Positions 24,401-36,326 of a stretch of DNA of 64,000 nucleotides are shown one piece after another. Position numbers and translations under genes: made by a program. How positions within the stretch are numbered: the stretch's first letter is position 1; the number at the start of each line of letters is the position of its first letter. The DNA comes from Alentia gelatinosa. Lineage: Eukaryota; Annelida; Polychaeta; Phyllodocida; Polynoidae. The DNA lies in NCBI GenBank assembly GCA_950022655.1, contig OX465588.1:23794527-23858526 (forward strand), read 5' to 3'. The notes below the pieces were generated by a model. That model made no database searches and was not told the origin of the DNA. It saw only the letters and a list, made by a program, of their open reading frames with translations.

Positions 24401-27400
24401 GTCATATAATTCTTTTACAACCCCATACAACACTCTTATTCACTCATAGGTACAATACATTAAGCATCACATGACATAAGAAGTACCTTAATCTTATGAT
24501 CTGTTTCAGGAAGTAACCGTATGATCAAACTCAATTTTCCTGATACATATGATTTGTATTGACAGATATAAATGAGTGTCAGTCAGGGAGTGTGTGCCAG
24601 AACGGAGGGACCTGTTACAACACCAGCCCAGGATTTACATGCACATGTCAAGAGGGCTTCACGGGTACAACATGTTCATCAGGTAAGTCCAGCATCATAA
24701 TGACCTCCTTCATATATATAGATGCTGATACGGATGCTCGCAGAAGGTGTCTTTATGGCATTGGTTGTCTTATGCCTTGAATAGGGTGAATTTCTACTGT
24801 GGTTTCCATCGATTTATGGTTTTGAGACACAATGTTCATCTCCCTTCTTACCAGTCCTGCAAAAATTATATACATACATTTCAACCATCAATCCTTACAT
24901 TACATTTACCACCTATGGACTATATATGCCTATTATATATAAAATGGACTCCCCTCTTCTGAAGGGGTGTAGAGTGTAGGCTGCCGCGTTTGGAAAGCCC
25001 GCCCTCTGTATCACTGCCCGGATCACCAAGGTGAAACGATTCGCCGTGAGTAGTGTATGTGGGAGGTGTTTTAAAAAAAACTAAGAACGATAACAGGATC
25101 GATCTTATCGTCGTCTTTGTTACATTGTCGTAACCTAAAAGGATCCGTCTTTATGGAGGACAGTCCTACAAGACAATCAGGCAGTAAGATCTTGAGGAGA
25201 AAGCCACAAGTTTTACCATTTGTAGATACCTTGATAGGTGGGTTCAATCCTTTATAACAAAATGTTTCCCGCTAAGATAGGAAACAGTAAATGGTAAAAA
25301 CTGCAAAAGATGTCAAGGAAATATGAGGGCCACATTTAAAAACACACTGGCACCCCGATCGTGGTCACTGGCACCTGAGGTTAGTAATCGTTTAGCCAGT
25401 ATCACAAGTATGAAAGTCGTGACTGGGGGAAAAGTCGGAAATCAAAAATCTTTAAAAAAAGATCAGCGAGACCAAGCGGGTGCCATAAAAAAGGCTGGAA
25501 AGTCACATGACCAGCTGAACGGCAGAAATCAGTCCTGTTGATAATTTCATCAAAAATATAGATCCATGCCTCACACAGTTAGAGAACGGGCCCACTTAGA
25601 TGTAGGGATCGCAAAAGGTCAGGGGTGGGCCATGGAAAGGTAGCCCTGAGAGAACATGGATTACCTGTGGGTGCAGCAGTTTCATCTTGCGTGACCGGTG
25701 GTGGGACATAACCGGAGTGATGTATATCCTGACTTGACTATCCTGTCAAGGGATAATTATTGAACTATGGTTGTAGTATTGCTGACATGACTTGTTCAGT
25801 ACTTGCAGTTTGTGGTCAGCGTAGTCACACAGACAGGCACAGATACACATACATATATATTTATATCTGTGCATGTCTGTGCATAGGAAAATACACAGAT
25901 ACAGATGTACAGACAAAGACACACAGATATAGATAGAAATAGAGCAAATATTGTATTTCATACCATGTTATCCTCTTGTTGTCATTATACCACTGGTAAT
26001 GCTTGTCACAAGTGGTAATCACGACTGTGTGTGCACTGCTCAGTGCCATGCTTGTCTGGCTGGCAAGAGGTCATTGAGTGGGCGTTTCATACCCCAATTA
26101 CGACACCCGCGGCCTGTAGCGATGTCCTGAAGCTGTGCCCATACGTTAGCATTTAAATAGAGCTGTCATATATGCGATTATTGCCTCAGAATTCCAGTGT
26201 AGATTCACACAGGGCATGGTTGGCAGGGATTAGTCCTCAAATTACAGGGCTTGATTAATGTGGTTCAGCTTTAACCACAGCATACAGCCCCACACATTCC
26301 CAAGCAAACTGTAGCATCGTCCTTGTAAACAATAATGCAATAATGCAATAGTAGGTTGGGGAGAGATGGCCATCACCCCTACAAAAGTTAAGCCTGGAAT
26401 TATTGTGATCTGAGTCTGTAAAGCGCGTGCAGCGACAAATATGATTCCCTCTTCTCCTTTATTTGAATCCTTTTCTCAATAACTTGCCAGACACTACTAA
26501 TTCAAGCTTTCTGGTTGGTATTTTTTACCTTTTTAGATCGGGAAGTCGAAAGCAAAGCTGTGAATGTCCGCGTAACTTCCGATAGCTGAGGGCAGATCAC
26601 CTATTCAGTTCATTATCATTTAGATATCTTGCACAGTGATTTTTATGTACACGGGGCTGCACATACAACATACTTTATATTCATTTTATATCAACAGACA
26701 TAGATGAGTGTCTGTCAGGGAACATGTGTCAGAATGGAGGGACATGTAATAATATCAGCCCAGGGTTTACATGCACATGTCCAGAGGGCTTCACTGGCAC
26801 TACATGTTCATCAGGTACGATCATCAACCTTAATCACCTCTTTTGTATTAATACTTATGCTTATTCAAAAGTTTCTACCATGTTTATATTTGAGCATGTG
26901 ATTAATTGTGCGAGTAAATGTTTCCATGAGAATACGTTCACAATATATGTGGGAATCACAAAAAGATATGCTACAGTTACTTTATGTGAGGCACTCTCTT
27001 CCTGGTGCTTGTATAAGCGACAAGGCCAAGGGTAGCCATCAAGTAAATGTTGGATAGAATCCTTGTATCATAGAGTTTATATTTTCTGAAATGAATGTTT
27101 TGATATATTTCATACTGATATACAATTATTTTATAAGCAAAGAGCTCGATCCCTGCTTCTTGTCCAGACTTATTCTTATATTCGTGACTTGTACATCGTG
27201 TATGATTCTTAAGGCGATATATCATATTTGTATCACCAGACATAGATGAGTGTCTGTCGGGTACCCGGTGTCAGAATGGAGGAATATGCCGTAACACCAG
27301 CCCGGGATTTACATGTACATGTTCAGAGGGCTTCACGGGTAGAACATGTTCCTCAGGTAAGCCTAGCACCATCGATCACTTTTTGCATTAAAGAGGGTGG

Positions 27401-30400
27401 CAATAATAACCTGAACAATCACACCTGATACCTACTGGTAACCCCAGTGAACCTTACCAATTCCAGCATTTGCTATTTACACTGCAGACATGATCTTTAC
27501 AAACATTATTAAACAAAGGAGGTCAGAATATATTATAGAAACCATTAGAAAATATAATATTTTGAAATTATTTATTCATCAGTTTCGGTGGGAATTGGTT
27601 TCAGAATTGGTTTTGCTTAACTTTCCATCAACGGCTATTTCATTTGTTTGGAATATCGTAACCATAGTGACAAACTATTAAACGGGAACCATTATGATTT
27701 CAGACATGGATGAATGCTCCACTGACTCCAGTGCCTGCCTCAATGGAGGCACGTGCGTTAACAGCTCCCCTGGCTATTTGTGTCTGTGTCCTGTCGAATG
27801 GACAGGTAACCGCTGTGAAAATGGTGAGCCTTGCCATAATTGATTTAAGTTTCGAAACCCATGTACTTGTGGCCTCTGTTGTGAATATTAAAAAATCCAA
27901 TAGAAGCAACGGATCTATTAATAGCTGCCGTTTTACTCTTATTCCCAATGGCGGGTATGTACAGACATAATAAAGTGTGTTTTTTTAAGTCCATAGTTTG
28001 ACTAGTATAGCCGTAAGACCGAATATATGAGCGGGCGGAGATGTTTGAACAGGTTAAATGGATCATATTACGGCAAATAGTCAGTACTCTGGTTCTGGGA
28101 ACTTTGAAGGCCACTTCAGTGGGGACGGTATTCGCGCTACAAGTTTCTACTATATTGTACGAGCTGGACTTCTATCCCCACCCCCACCCCCCGAAAAGCA
28201 TCGAAACATCACAACAATGTACTATATCTTTGTCAACTGCTTTGCTTTGAAAATGATTCAATTTCATTTCATGCATGCTAATAAGAATTGTTCATTTCCG
28301 AAAAAAAGAAAAAGGGAAGTCTGCTGGGTTAGCCTCAAACCGGAACTGGTTGTTAATGATAGGTTGATATTGTATAAACCCAGAAGAGAAAATTCGATAG
28401 TTATTACAGAGGTATAATGTACGGCTAGGAATTATATTTGCGTCAATGGACTTGCGCCCCCCTCCCCCGAAAAAAAGGAAGGATAACTTTATAAGGACGT
28501 ATTGATTCACCTTAACTTCATGTGGCTATCTATTTCAGATATAAATGAATGCTTGAATCAGACAGATATTTGTGACAACGGCGGGCTGTGTGAGAATACG
28601 AACGGCAGCTTCATTTGTGACTGCCCGGTCGGGTGGGAGGGCGCCACGTGTACTGTCGGTGAGTCCATTTTGGGGATATATTTCTCTTTTGTCTGTTAAA
28701 AGGGCACTTCAATGGTACATGTTGATTTCATATTATATTACTTCCTAATCAAGGATAAAATATCATAAATTTAAGTAAACTCTACTGTGAAAAAAATAAT
28801 TTGCCGCAGTGCAGATCGATGCGGTGGGCATAAAGGCCGGCACTGATGCCTCATGAGGTGTGAGAGCAAAGCAAGCTCTGAGAACGGCAAACTATGGCTG
28901 TAGGTTTACCCGTTCATGTTGACGGTGTCTTTTGAGGTATTGGTCGCATACTGTTAACGCAGCTGCAGGCAAAGCTCATGGATGAATCGTCTGTCAATTT
29001 TCCACTGAATGTTGTGGTTGATTGAATATTAAAGGTAAATGAAGGTAAGTGTTGATGTTATGAATGTGTATGGCACACACTGGTGCCAAAATTCTGCCAT
29101 TGTGGCGCTGGTGGTAAACTGTCCATGCAGGTGTCGTGCTCTCATCAAACCTATAAACCGGCAGCGCAGCTCCAGCCGGCAAAGCCTAAAAAATCAGGTT
29201 ATTCTGGGAGGGAGAAATCATGCTAGATTATGCAGGTGGTACACCGGGTAGAAATCCTAGCTGGTGGAACAGCGTGGAACGACCATTTCAGCCAGCCAGT
29301 GGCCTGAAGCTCAGCAACCTCGAGGCGACGCCTCAACAAACTCTATTAGGAGCGGATTTCACCCGGCAACCAAGAGCTGGCACCTGCTGGAACCACTGGC
29401 AAGCTGTTTCAGCGAGTAGGTGATCACCAGCTGAAAACCAGCTGGTAAACGTTGTGTGGTTGGTGTACAACGTTCTTGCCTAGTTGGTGGAACACGCGAT
29501 TTAGTGGACATTGGAGCCGGTTGGTGCTTCACAGGCCCCTGTTGGTGCACGGTTGCAACACACCAGATCGGGCAGTAGTCACGATGTTCAACTGGGCAGG
29601 TCGTCGCCGGCGGCCTGCCCGATCTGCCAGCAACTCCTGTACGGGCGCCGTGCGGGCATTTCGCCTGGTGGGTGGAATACTCGCTTTTCACCACATGTAG
29701 ATACGCTACAGGCATCAGAAAGACTATAACAAAGAGTGATAATTATGTGCGAGACTATAACTATATGGAATATATATACATAGAAAATCCGTCGCAGGGT
29801 AATAAAAGGCCTTTGATATTAAGGATGTAGATTGATACAGGAGTCTGACGAGGCTTAGCGGTTGAAAATACACATCCTACCCAACGCTTTGATGTAAATT
29901 GACCCTTAAAACGACGATCGCATCGCATGTACTAGTGGAACAGAGTATTAAACGGAAATTAATTCCAGAAAACACAGGATCCAATTTTGGGTATAGCTTG
30001 AACTTGTATATTTCTCGTGTAATAAAACGTTTCCATATAACGGCACATCCATAACGTTACTCACTATCTTTTCATCTAGATATTGATGAGTGCAACAGCA
30101 ACATCAGTCTGTGTCAAAACAACGGAATCTGCAGTAACACCAACGGGAGTTATACCTGTCTGTGTAATGGGCTCTACAGCGGATTCCATTGTGAGATAGG
30201 TAAGTGTCGGAGAGATAGGGGTCTATTCTTTAAGCCATATGAGGGCAATACTTTGTATCCTCTGAGATGTATGACTTTGTCTTGCAATATTATGTTATTG
30301 TCATAATGTTATGTGGTAGGCCTACCCGACTAAATAATGTTGTTTGTAAGTGGTATACTATTTGAGAGAGCATGGAGAATTATAGAGTAAGGTATAATCA

Positions 30401-32893
30401 TTGTATGATAGTGTGTTGACAAACAGGCATATATACACAAGTACATCACATGGAGCTATGGCGAGAAAGAATCAAATAGACATGTATGAATGGAGTCATT
30501 TGCATGTTGATAAATTTACAACTAATCTATGAAATGTAGATTGTAAAAGGTAGGAGGTTAGACGTAATTCTATGACAATTACTATAATTTGAGTTAGATG
30601 GGTACATAGAGGTACATTTTGGTTTTGAGTTAGATGGGTAAACCATAGAGACATTTAGAACTATATTCTGATATAGCTAAGCTCGGTGTGAGGGCAGACC
30701 TGTACACCCACACTTGTTTTGGTACAATGTCAGGTAAATTGGTACAGTGCATGCACGTGTCAAACCAAACGACCTGACCCCAACCCCCGACATTCCTCCA
30801 GACCTGGACGTCTGGTGTGGTCGCCCTCTGCCGGCGTTCATGTGAACTGTGGTGAAGACAAGTCACCCATACAGTCTAGACAAAACAAATCATCACCTCT
30901 TTTATTCACATGGGTTTCGCTCAGACTTCGCCAGAAACTTACGCCCCGTTTACTCCGTTTCCCTAAAAACTCAAAGCATCTGACATTCAGGTGCAAAGCG
31001 CATAAAGTGTTTATTATTATTCAACTTTATTACATGGTGTACTATCAAATGTGACATTAGGTGATCGTTTGTAAGTGGAAATCCATACTGGGGTGTGTAA
31101 TTCGGGTGCAATTGTCAGCATGAGAAAACGGTAGAAAAGCCATAAGAATGCGTACTTCAATATAGATCAGCTTAACGTGCAGCGACATAAACTCTAAAAT
31201 GGACACCACTTATATCTGCCTCTCCATAAAGATTTTAAAACTGACACAAATTTAGAGATATGATATCTTCCTTTACAAGGATAATGCCATAGTCGATGGT
31301 TATCGTGATTAGCATTGAAACATTAATGTGCAAGCAGGTCCTATTGTATTACCACTCTTAATGCTGTTAATACTGTTGCATTTAAACGTATGCATATATT
31401 TAAAAGCATGTTGCCAATCGATCTTCCATGATCTGTCCCCGGTTCCTGAACCAGGTTCTATGAAGACTTATCTGAATTCACATTCCGATTCATTAATTCA
31501 AATGAGATATTCTAATTCTAACTTCCTCGGAAACGGATTGTCCTACTCAAGAGACTTATATGTTGTACTTCTCTGTGTGTAATTTACTGAGAATTTATCT
31601 GACGTACAAGCCCAACAAATAATTGGGTTTCAAGTGAGGAAATCTTACGTCGATGTCCTGTGGTTTGATATTCTTTTCAGTTTATATATTCATGCTATGC
31701 ATGTACACAGATCCAGGAAAGAACAGAAGCCTCAAGTCTGAAGGGTTAAGATATATGCTCTCCACCCTCTCTAATATTGACTTAGAATGAATTTTGTAAG
31801 GGGTCACAGATTTGCCTGTTGAGTGCGCAGTCCTCCATCATACCCATGTGTACTTTGGAGTGGTAGATGGCACAAATGGTTATCCTCACACTAGTCCTCG
31901 TTCCATTTTACAGATACATCTAGATTTTTTGGGATTTTTTGTGTATAAATCTATTTATCGACTATTTCTTTCACCGTCAGGTGTTTTACAAAGTAACAGT
32001 CGCACGACTATGTTACAGATGGATACGTGTCACAAAAATATTATGAATTAGTTTACACATTAGATACATTATTCTCACACAATACTCTCCACAGGAATTG
32101 ATACGAAGTCCAATATCTTCTGCTAAATATATTGACAGCCGCTTTTCAGATCTGGACTGGTAACGCCACCTCGAGTCAAATTGTGTCGGAATCCCTGTAT
32201 ACCTACTTATCCAGAAAATACAAGAGTCGTGAATGGTATTAGTCGACAGCATTACACAAAACAATGAACGAAATAGTAATTGTTTCGTTGTTATATCATT
32301 AATTATAACGATAGGAAAACAAACACCTTACATTTAGGTAGGTTACCATGGTGCAAGGCATTGTGTAGCCTCGCAATAAATTCAGCCGTCATATTTCCAT
32401 AGACACCTGTGCTAGGTTTACACCGTCACCCCAGCAGTCCCGGCAATGGATTTTGGCACAATCCTAACTCGACTTAGTGTTTTTATGGTATTTTAATGGT
32501 ATTTTTATGATTTTTTCCCACTCCACCCCCTACATCCTGTTGAGTTAATTCGAGTTAATTTGGACGTAGGTCGCCCAAGGTCAATTTGATCTTTGCCGTA
32601 GGGAAGGAGACGGTTCGGCTAGGGTACGGCCAAGAAGACTTAGGACCACTTACACTGTTAGCCCGACTCAATACAGAAGTTTCCTGCCGACATAAGTCGA
32701 CCTAAGGCAGTCCCGACCAGATAGGACTTTTATTATGTTTTTGTATTGGTTTTCTCCGCTCGGCCCCAAATATCCCATCGACTTAAGTCTAGTTAAGATT
32801 GCTGGGCCGGCCGACTTAAGCCTGATTATGGCAGTTTCCCGTTGACATAAGTAGACTTTCGAACGCCAAATTATGGCAGTTCCTAACCAAGTT

Positions 32894-32932
<39 letters not shown>

Positions 32933-35447
32933 TATATATAATATAAAATACTTTTGTTTCTTCCCATGATTCACTATCTTAAAACAAAAGTGAATAGGTT
33001 TGATAAAAGACAAAATTTAAAAAAAAAAAAGAAAACATTCATCAAACTTTCCTGTTCACAACCGTTTACAGTTGTTCACCTTCTCTGGTGGTTAGCATGT
33101 ATCTTATTCTCTGCCTGTGACTGTTGGAAGTTCAATGAATATCTATCTATCTATATATAATATACATATTTTTTATGAATACATGTAGTTGGATGATGAA
33201 ATTTATCACTTGCAGCTCACTTTATAAACTTCGTGTTTTTGAATTGCAGAACCAACAACTACAGAAAATTTCGACGTTTCCACGTGGGCATCTGACGATA
33301 CAACTAGCGGTCAGCCAGACATGACAGGTGAAGGTTTGGATAAAGCATCACGTGGTCCACTCAACAATTATTCCTTCATCACTACTTCTGACACACCGAA
33401 CGAGGCAAACAATACGTCCCTAGAGTCTAACCGACATGAAGCAAGCCACGGTATGTCGTAGTGCACTGTCATTCTAACCATGCAACAAGGACTTTCTGGC
33501 TATTGAGCAAAAGATATATTCGAAGCATTTATGGTAATATCACTCCATTTTATTATGTAGCTGTAGGTTTATTTTAAAGGACACACCCAATAATCAATAA
33601 AACTCTCTTTAAATTTGATGAGATATTTGGAATATATGATACTACATAATGCCGTACATCTACAGTAGTTATCAATGTATAAGGATTCTGTGTGGTGCAT
33701 TTGTTTGGTAAGGATGTCACATGTACACCGAATTAAGTAGTACATTATTACGGATAACAGAGTTTATGTCTTGTCAGAAAATATAAAATCACCACTATTT
33801 AGTAATAGAGATAAATCAGCTCACAACATCACCAAGCTATGTCTGAGTGCTATACTATCTGAAGTGGTGCATCACCTGCTTGTGTTTCTCCACATGAGAT
33901 GTTGGCATGGTTGTCACATTTATCTCCACCAAGTAACTACAAACATCTGTAAATGAGTTTGGAGTCCTCAGATACCTCTTTCAACATTAGAAATGTCCTT
34001 CTGCTTCTTGTAAAAATTACAAGGAAATCCATCAATGTTGCACTACATGTATATATGTTCATGACCCCATCTCTGTTGTTCATAACATAACAGGATCAAT
34101 TACAGGTTGAATCTTTCGTTACAGGCACCACGGTGCACCCAGCAGTGTGGTTCTGCACCATCGTCCCCTTTTTCATCATGGTTGTGGTGTAAGTAGGCAT
34201 ATACTACGTGGAGACATAGTCTGCGTACCTGAATGGAATCTGTTGAGAGATATTTCCTATCAAATATCGAGAAACCGATAAACATCGTTGGGAATATTCG
34301 TTTTGTAATGACATAGACATCAGATAATCCCAAGAATTACTGCACTATTTTATAAACTCCGAAGAGAAGGTCATTCGGGTAATCATATGTTTTATTTTTT
34401 AACAATTTAAATCCCTCTAGGACTCTGTCCTGAAAGGTTGTGACTAGTAGTACTGTAATGTATTGATATGAAGTGGGACATCTCTTTATTAACCTCACAA
34501 TTGTGTGGGGAGATCCGAACAAGTGAATGGTTATTTGCCCAACAAAATTTTGTTAAGCAAAATCAAATTTGATCAAATGAAAATGTATTTATGGGCAAAT
34601 ATTTTTTCAAATCTATTCCCGATCCATCTTGGCATATACTATTGGTGAATTGCTCTATGGATTATGCATAAACACAGATAATATGGGAAGATTATAACGC
34701 AAATCCAATTCCCATCAAGTGATTTCGGAACATCGATGTACCTGTGACGGCGACAAAGGAACGGTACTTTGTCTCAGGTGGGGCATCCTAACGGCCCAAG
34801 TTGGTAGAGGCGGCACCCTTCACTGATGGCATGCCTGAGATTAGTCAACCCCCCTGCAGAGATGTTCTTTTGTTGCCGATAAATTGTCAGCTGATGTTCC
34901 CAAACAGCTCGCGACAAGTTTATCAACATGTTGATAAATTCTGTTGACGAAAAAGGAACATTGGAAATACGCCCGTAGTTCGTAATGATATCAGCCCATA
35001 ATTAACAAAATCAATTGTGGGCGAGGAAGATTTTGGGATATACGTCAGGTACGTCATATACGTCAGATACGGTATCTCACCGATTAGTGCCCCCGGCGGC
35101 CGGCTTGACCAAGCCCTCTTCAGTATCCCACTGTGGTGACCACTTGTTGGTCGAACAGAAGCGCATTTTGTCTGAGACCAGCTCCACTCAGGTTTACGAT
35201 TTAGGAACTAATCGTTCAGTACCCACTCAGTAGATATGTGTATTAAGCTTAATCTGCAAGCATCCCCATGCAAGGGATTGAAGGTTAATTGCTCTGAATC
35301 CAATCTATGATAAGAATTATCAATGTTTAGGTATATCCTAATAGATTTCGTCTTGGTTCCTCATGTTGCAGGCTTTGCTTCAGACTGAAATTGAAATCCT
35401 GGCAGAAAGTCCACGATAGCCCCACGCTTCCCCAGCCTTCAGCATAG
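18379..35447 (+). CDS. PLAT and EGF domain type I membrane protein, 15 exons, 564 residues
   Basis: Predicted cell-surface receptor or adhesion protein. Order: signal peptide (about 1-19), extracellular PLAT/LH2 domain (26-137), eight six-cysteine EGF domains (138-451, one per exon), Thr/Ser-rich stalk (452-518), transmembrane helix (about 525-543) and a 21-residue tail starting RLKLK. Most EGF domains have the DIDEC or DINEC calcium-binding start and the Asn/Asp hydroxylation pattern. EGF1, 3, 4 and 6 fit the O-fucose consensus (CxxxxTC) and EGF1 also the O-glucose one (CSSNPC), as in Notch-type proteins. Fifteen exons join in frame, 1695 nt with stop. All EGF and stalk exons are phase 1-1. 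I know no named family with this order, so function is inferred from domains only: calcium-dependent extracellular binding, the PLAT domain perhaps touching lipid or protein. Confidence 0.85.
18892..18984. mobile_element. Probable MITE remnant next to exon 2
   Basis: Carries the family motif AATGTTAAGTCTATGGAGA and a right end GGAGTGAGATAAA like 51643-51789. The left end is degenerate. It stops about 34 bp before the exon 2 start at 19019, so it lies where the branch site would be expected. Confidence 0.4.
19019..19160 (+). CDS. PLAT-EGF gene exon 2, PLAT part 1
   Basis: Encodes [20 protein letters not shown], then VKLEG and NLMEGGQ, the opening beta strands of a PLAT/LH2 domain (family pattern YxVxVxTGxxxGAGTDANVYI). 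Acceptor TTTCTCCAG, donor ACA then GTGAGT, phase 2. Confidence 0.82.
19653..19752 (+). CDS. PLAT-EGF gene exon 3, PLAT part 2
   Basis: Encodes [20 protein letters not shown], then [13 protein letters not shown]. This is the central PLAT segment where Ix(V/I)xHDNxGxxxxWxL is conserved. Acceptor ATTTTACAG, donor AAG then GTGAGT, phase 0. Confidence 0.85.
20311..20440. mobile_element. MITE, TTTATCCTACCC family, in PLAT intron
   Basis: 130 bp with perfect 12-bp inverted ends TTTATCCTACCC and GGGTAGGATAAA, plus the motif ATGTTAAGTCTATGGAG near the right end. It lies in the intron between exons 3 and 4. Confidence 0.7.
21794..21890 (+). CDS. PLAT-EGF gene exon 4, PLAT part 3
   Basis: Encodes [20 protein letters not shown], then [12 protein letters not shown], the last PLAT strands, where the pattern V.V.D...... 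Y.F.C..WL is expected. The donor is phase 1, which hands over to the EGF exons. Confidence 0.83.
22235..22517. mobile_element. MITE, GGCCCGGCGTCCACC family, copy 1
   Basis: 283 bp with ends TAAGGCCCGGCGTCCACCTA and TAGGTGGACGCCAGGCCTTA, an imperfect 23-bp inverted repeat. The interior is similar, in inverted orientation, to 46447-46737. Frames inside it are not genes. Located in intron 4 of the PLAT-EGF gene. Confidence 0.75.
22959..23075 (+). CDS. PLAT-EGF gene exon 5, EGF domain 1
   Basis: Six-cysteine EGF domain beginning NFDEC. Contains CSSNPC (O-glucose consensus), CQHGSTC (O-fucose consensus) and [12 protein letters not shown] (Asn/Asp hydroxylation pattern). 117 bp, phase 1-1. Confidence 0.88.
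23573..23871. mobile_element. Long-arm palindromic MITE in intron 5
   Basis: 299 bp with about 100-bp inverted arms starting GCACCCCTCTCATAAGATCT. Both arms share AAGAATTCTTAACGAACTA. The loop is about 100 bp. It could fold into a long hairpin if transcribed within the pre-mRNA. No coding capacity. Confidence 0.75.
24208..24321 (+). CDS. PLAT-EGF gene exon 6, EGF domain 2
   Basis: Six-cysteine EGF starting DIDEC with [12 protein letters not shown] hydroxylation pattern. CQHSGLC lacks the O-fucose Ser/Thr. 114 bp, phase 1-1. The acceptor ATGATAG has a weak pyrimidine tract. Confidence 0.83.
24566..24682 (+). CDS. PLAT-EGF gene exon 7, EGF domain 3
   Basis: DINEC start, CQNGGTC O-fucose consensus, [12 protein letters not shown] pattern. 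117 bp, phase 1-1. Very similar to EGF 4 and 5, including SPGFTCTC and EGFTG. Confidence 0.88.
26698..26814 (+). CDS. PLAT-EGF gene exon 8, EGF domain 4
   Basis: DIDEC start, [29 protein letters not shown]. 117 bp, phase 1-1. Almost the same as exon 7 in protein sequence. Confidence 0.88.
27240..27356 (+). CDS. PLAT-EGF gene exon 9, EGF domain 5
   Basis: DIDEC start, CQNGGIC (no O-fucose Thr), [22 protein letters not shown]. 117 bp, phase 1-1. Third member of the recent exon triplication. Confidence 0.88.
27704..27823 (+). CDS. PLAT-EGF gene exon 10, EGF domain 6
   Basis: DMDEC start, CLNGGTC O-fucose consensus, [12 protein letters not shown]. 120 bp, phase 1-1. Confidence 0.87.
28539..28658 (+). 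CDS. PLAT-EGF gene exon 11, EGF domain 7
   Basis: DINEC start, [19 protein letters not shown]. 120 bp, phase 1-1, acceptor TATTTCAG. Confidence 0.87.
29040..29720. repeat. GC-rich insert with recurring GGTGGAAC-type motifs in intron 11
   Basis: This 0.7-kb block is clearly more GC-rich than its AT-rich intron. GGTGG or TTGGTG motifs recur at irregular short spacing (for example near 29233, 29260, 29482, 29516, 29536, 29667). Several overlapping short frames on both strands reflect composition only. Probably an inserted mobile or repeat fragment of unknown class. Confidence 0.4.
30080..30199 (+). CDS. PLAT-EGF gene exon 12, EGF domain 8
   Basis: DIDEC start, [19 protein letters not shown], last EGF domain before the stalk. 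120 bp, phase 1-1, acceptor TTTTCATCTAG. Confidence 0.87.
   Translation: MLMSATATSVCVKTTESAVTPTGVIPVCVMGSTADSIVR
32480..32895. repeat. Diverged repeat with recurring GACTTAAG / GACATAAGT motifs
   Basis: Intronic stretch more GC-rich than its surroundings in which CCGACATAAGTCGAC, TCGACTTAAGTC, CCGACTTAAGCC and TTGACATAAGTAGAC recur with ATGGCAGTT-type blocks. It ends against a TA microsatellite. Probably a degraded tandem repeat or transposon end. Confidence 0.4.
32896..32950. repeat. (TA)n microsatellite in intron 12
   Basis: About 55 bp of nearly pure TA with two single-base interruptions. Confidence 0.9.
33250..33450 (+). CDS. PLAT-EGF gene exon 13, Ser/Thr-rich stalk
   Basis: 67 codons rich in Thr, Ser, Asn and acidic residues, beginning [13 protein letters not shown], without cysteine. 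Likely an O-glycosylated membrane-proximal stalk. Acceptor GAATTGCAG, donor CACG then GTATGT, phase 1-1. It is recognised by position, frame and composition, so it is less certain than the EGF exons. Confidence 0.75.
34125..34188 (+). CDS. PLAT-EGF gene exon 14, transmembrane segment
   Basis: Encodes [20 protein letters not shown], a single hydrophobic helix. Acceptor CGTTACAG, donor GTGGT then GTAAGT, phase 2. It joins the stalk and the basic tail in frame. Confidence 0.8.
35372..35447 (+). CDS. PLAT-EGF gene exon 15, cytoplasmic tail and stop
   Basis: Completes the helix (VLCF), then [20 protein letters not shown] and one Ala before TAG at 35445-35447. The basic run is a stop-transfer signal and TLPQP may be a proline-rich docking site. 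No certain poly(A) signal was identified; AATAAA near 36309 is too distant to rely on. Confidence 0.78.
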
Positions 35448-36326
35448 AGACATCAATTCTCATCCACGGATATCAACTTATGTGCGGGTACTAGAGGAGG
35501 CAACTGTTCCCTAATTCTGGATGTTTCTGCAGAAAGATCCAAACATCATTTCATCAAATGGAAGCCATAAGTGAAGCGGCTATTCAGGACCACCCATAAG
35601 GGCGAACATCAACTACCAACCAAATCTTGATGTTTCGAAAGAAAGATTGTCAAGGAAATCATATAATATTGATGGAATTGTGATGATTTATGGTGCTTTT
35701 TCATGACCATAGCCATTATATACAAAGACCTTTAAAGGCAGTTATATTGTGTGTAATGTATCTTTCATTTATGCATTCATTTCAGAATAGATAAACCAGT
35801 TAAAAAGACAGTCAAAACGTCCTTTGATCCGAGAATCCTATTAACTGGTTTCTAATTTCAAAGATACAAATTTATTATTTATCAAATACTCATTACATGT
35901 ATTACCGACACAACAAAATATTCAGTGTAGTTAGGAAAATTTTATACTGAATTGGACTAATGTGCATATATATTTTCGGGTGAATAACACTCTAGTCGCA
36001 CCTTATATACCTTCTAGCTCCTCGAACCGCAAAGGTATGCATTACAGGTGACACCATCTTTTGAACATACTGGAACTACTGTGATACGAACAGCCATGAC
36101 AAAATCACATTGGAAGATATATATGCCGGTTCCCCGGGTCTTCACTATAAGGCATGACGGAATATACCCACAGGGAGAGACCGATGCGTTTGTTGGATTT
36201 CCGTAGACTCTGAGAGCACATGCCCGGGCTACAGAATCAAAACAAACAAGATGGCTTCTATACGTAAACGACATGGTACACATTATTCTACTGTAATCTC
36301 TATGCTGATAATAAAACAGACCTACT

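Noticed and set aside
29220..29729. Overlapping frames of 67-118 codons on both strands
   Set aside because: They coincide with a GC-rich repeat block; open frames on both strands at once point to composition rather than coding.
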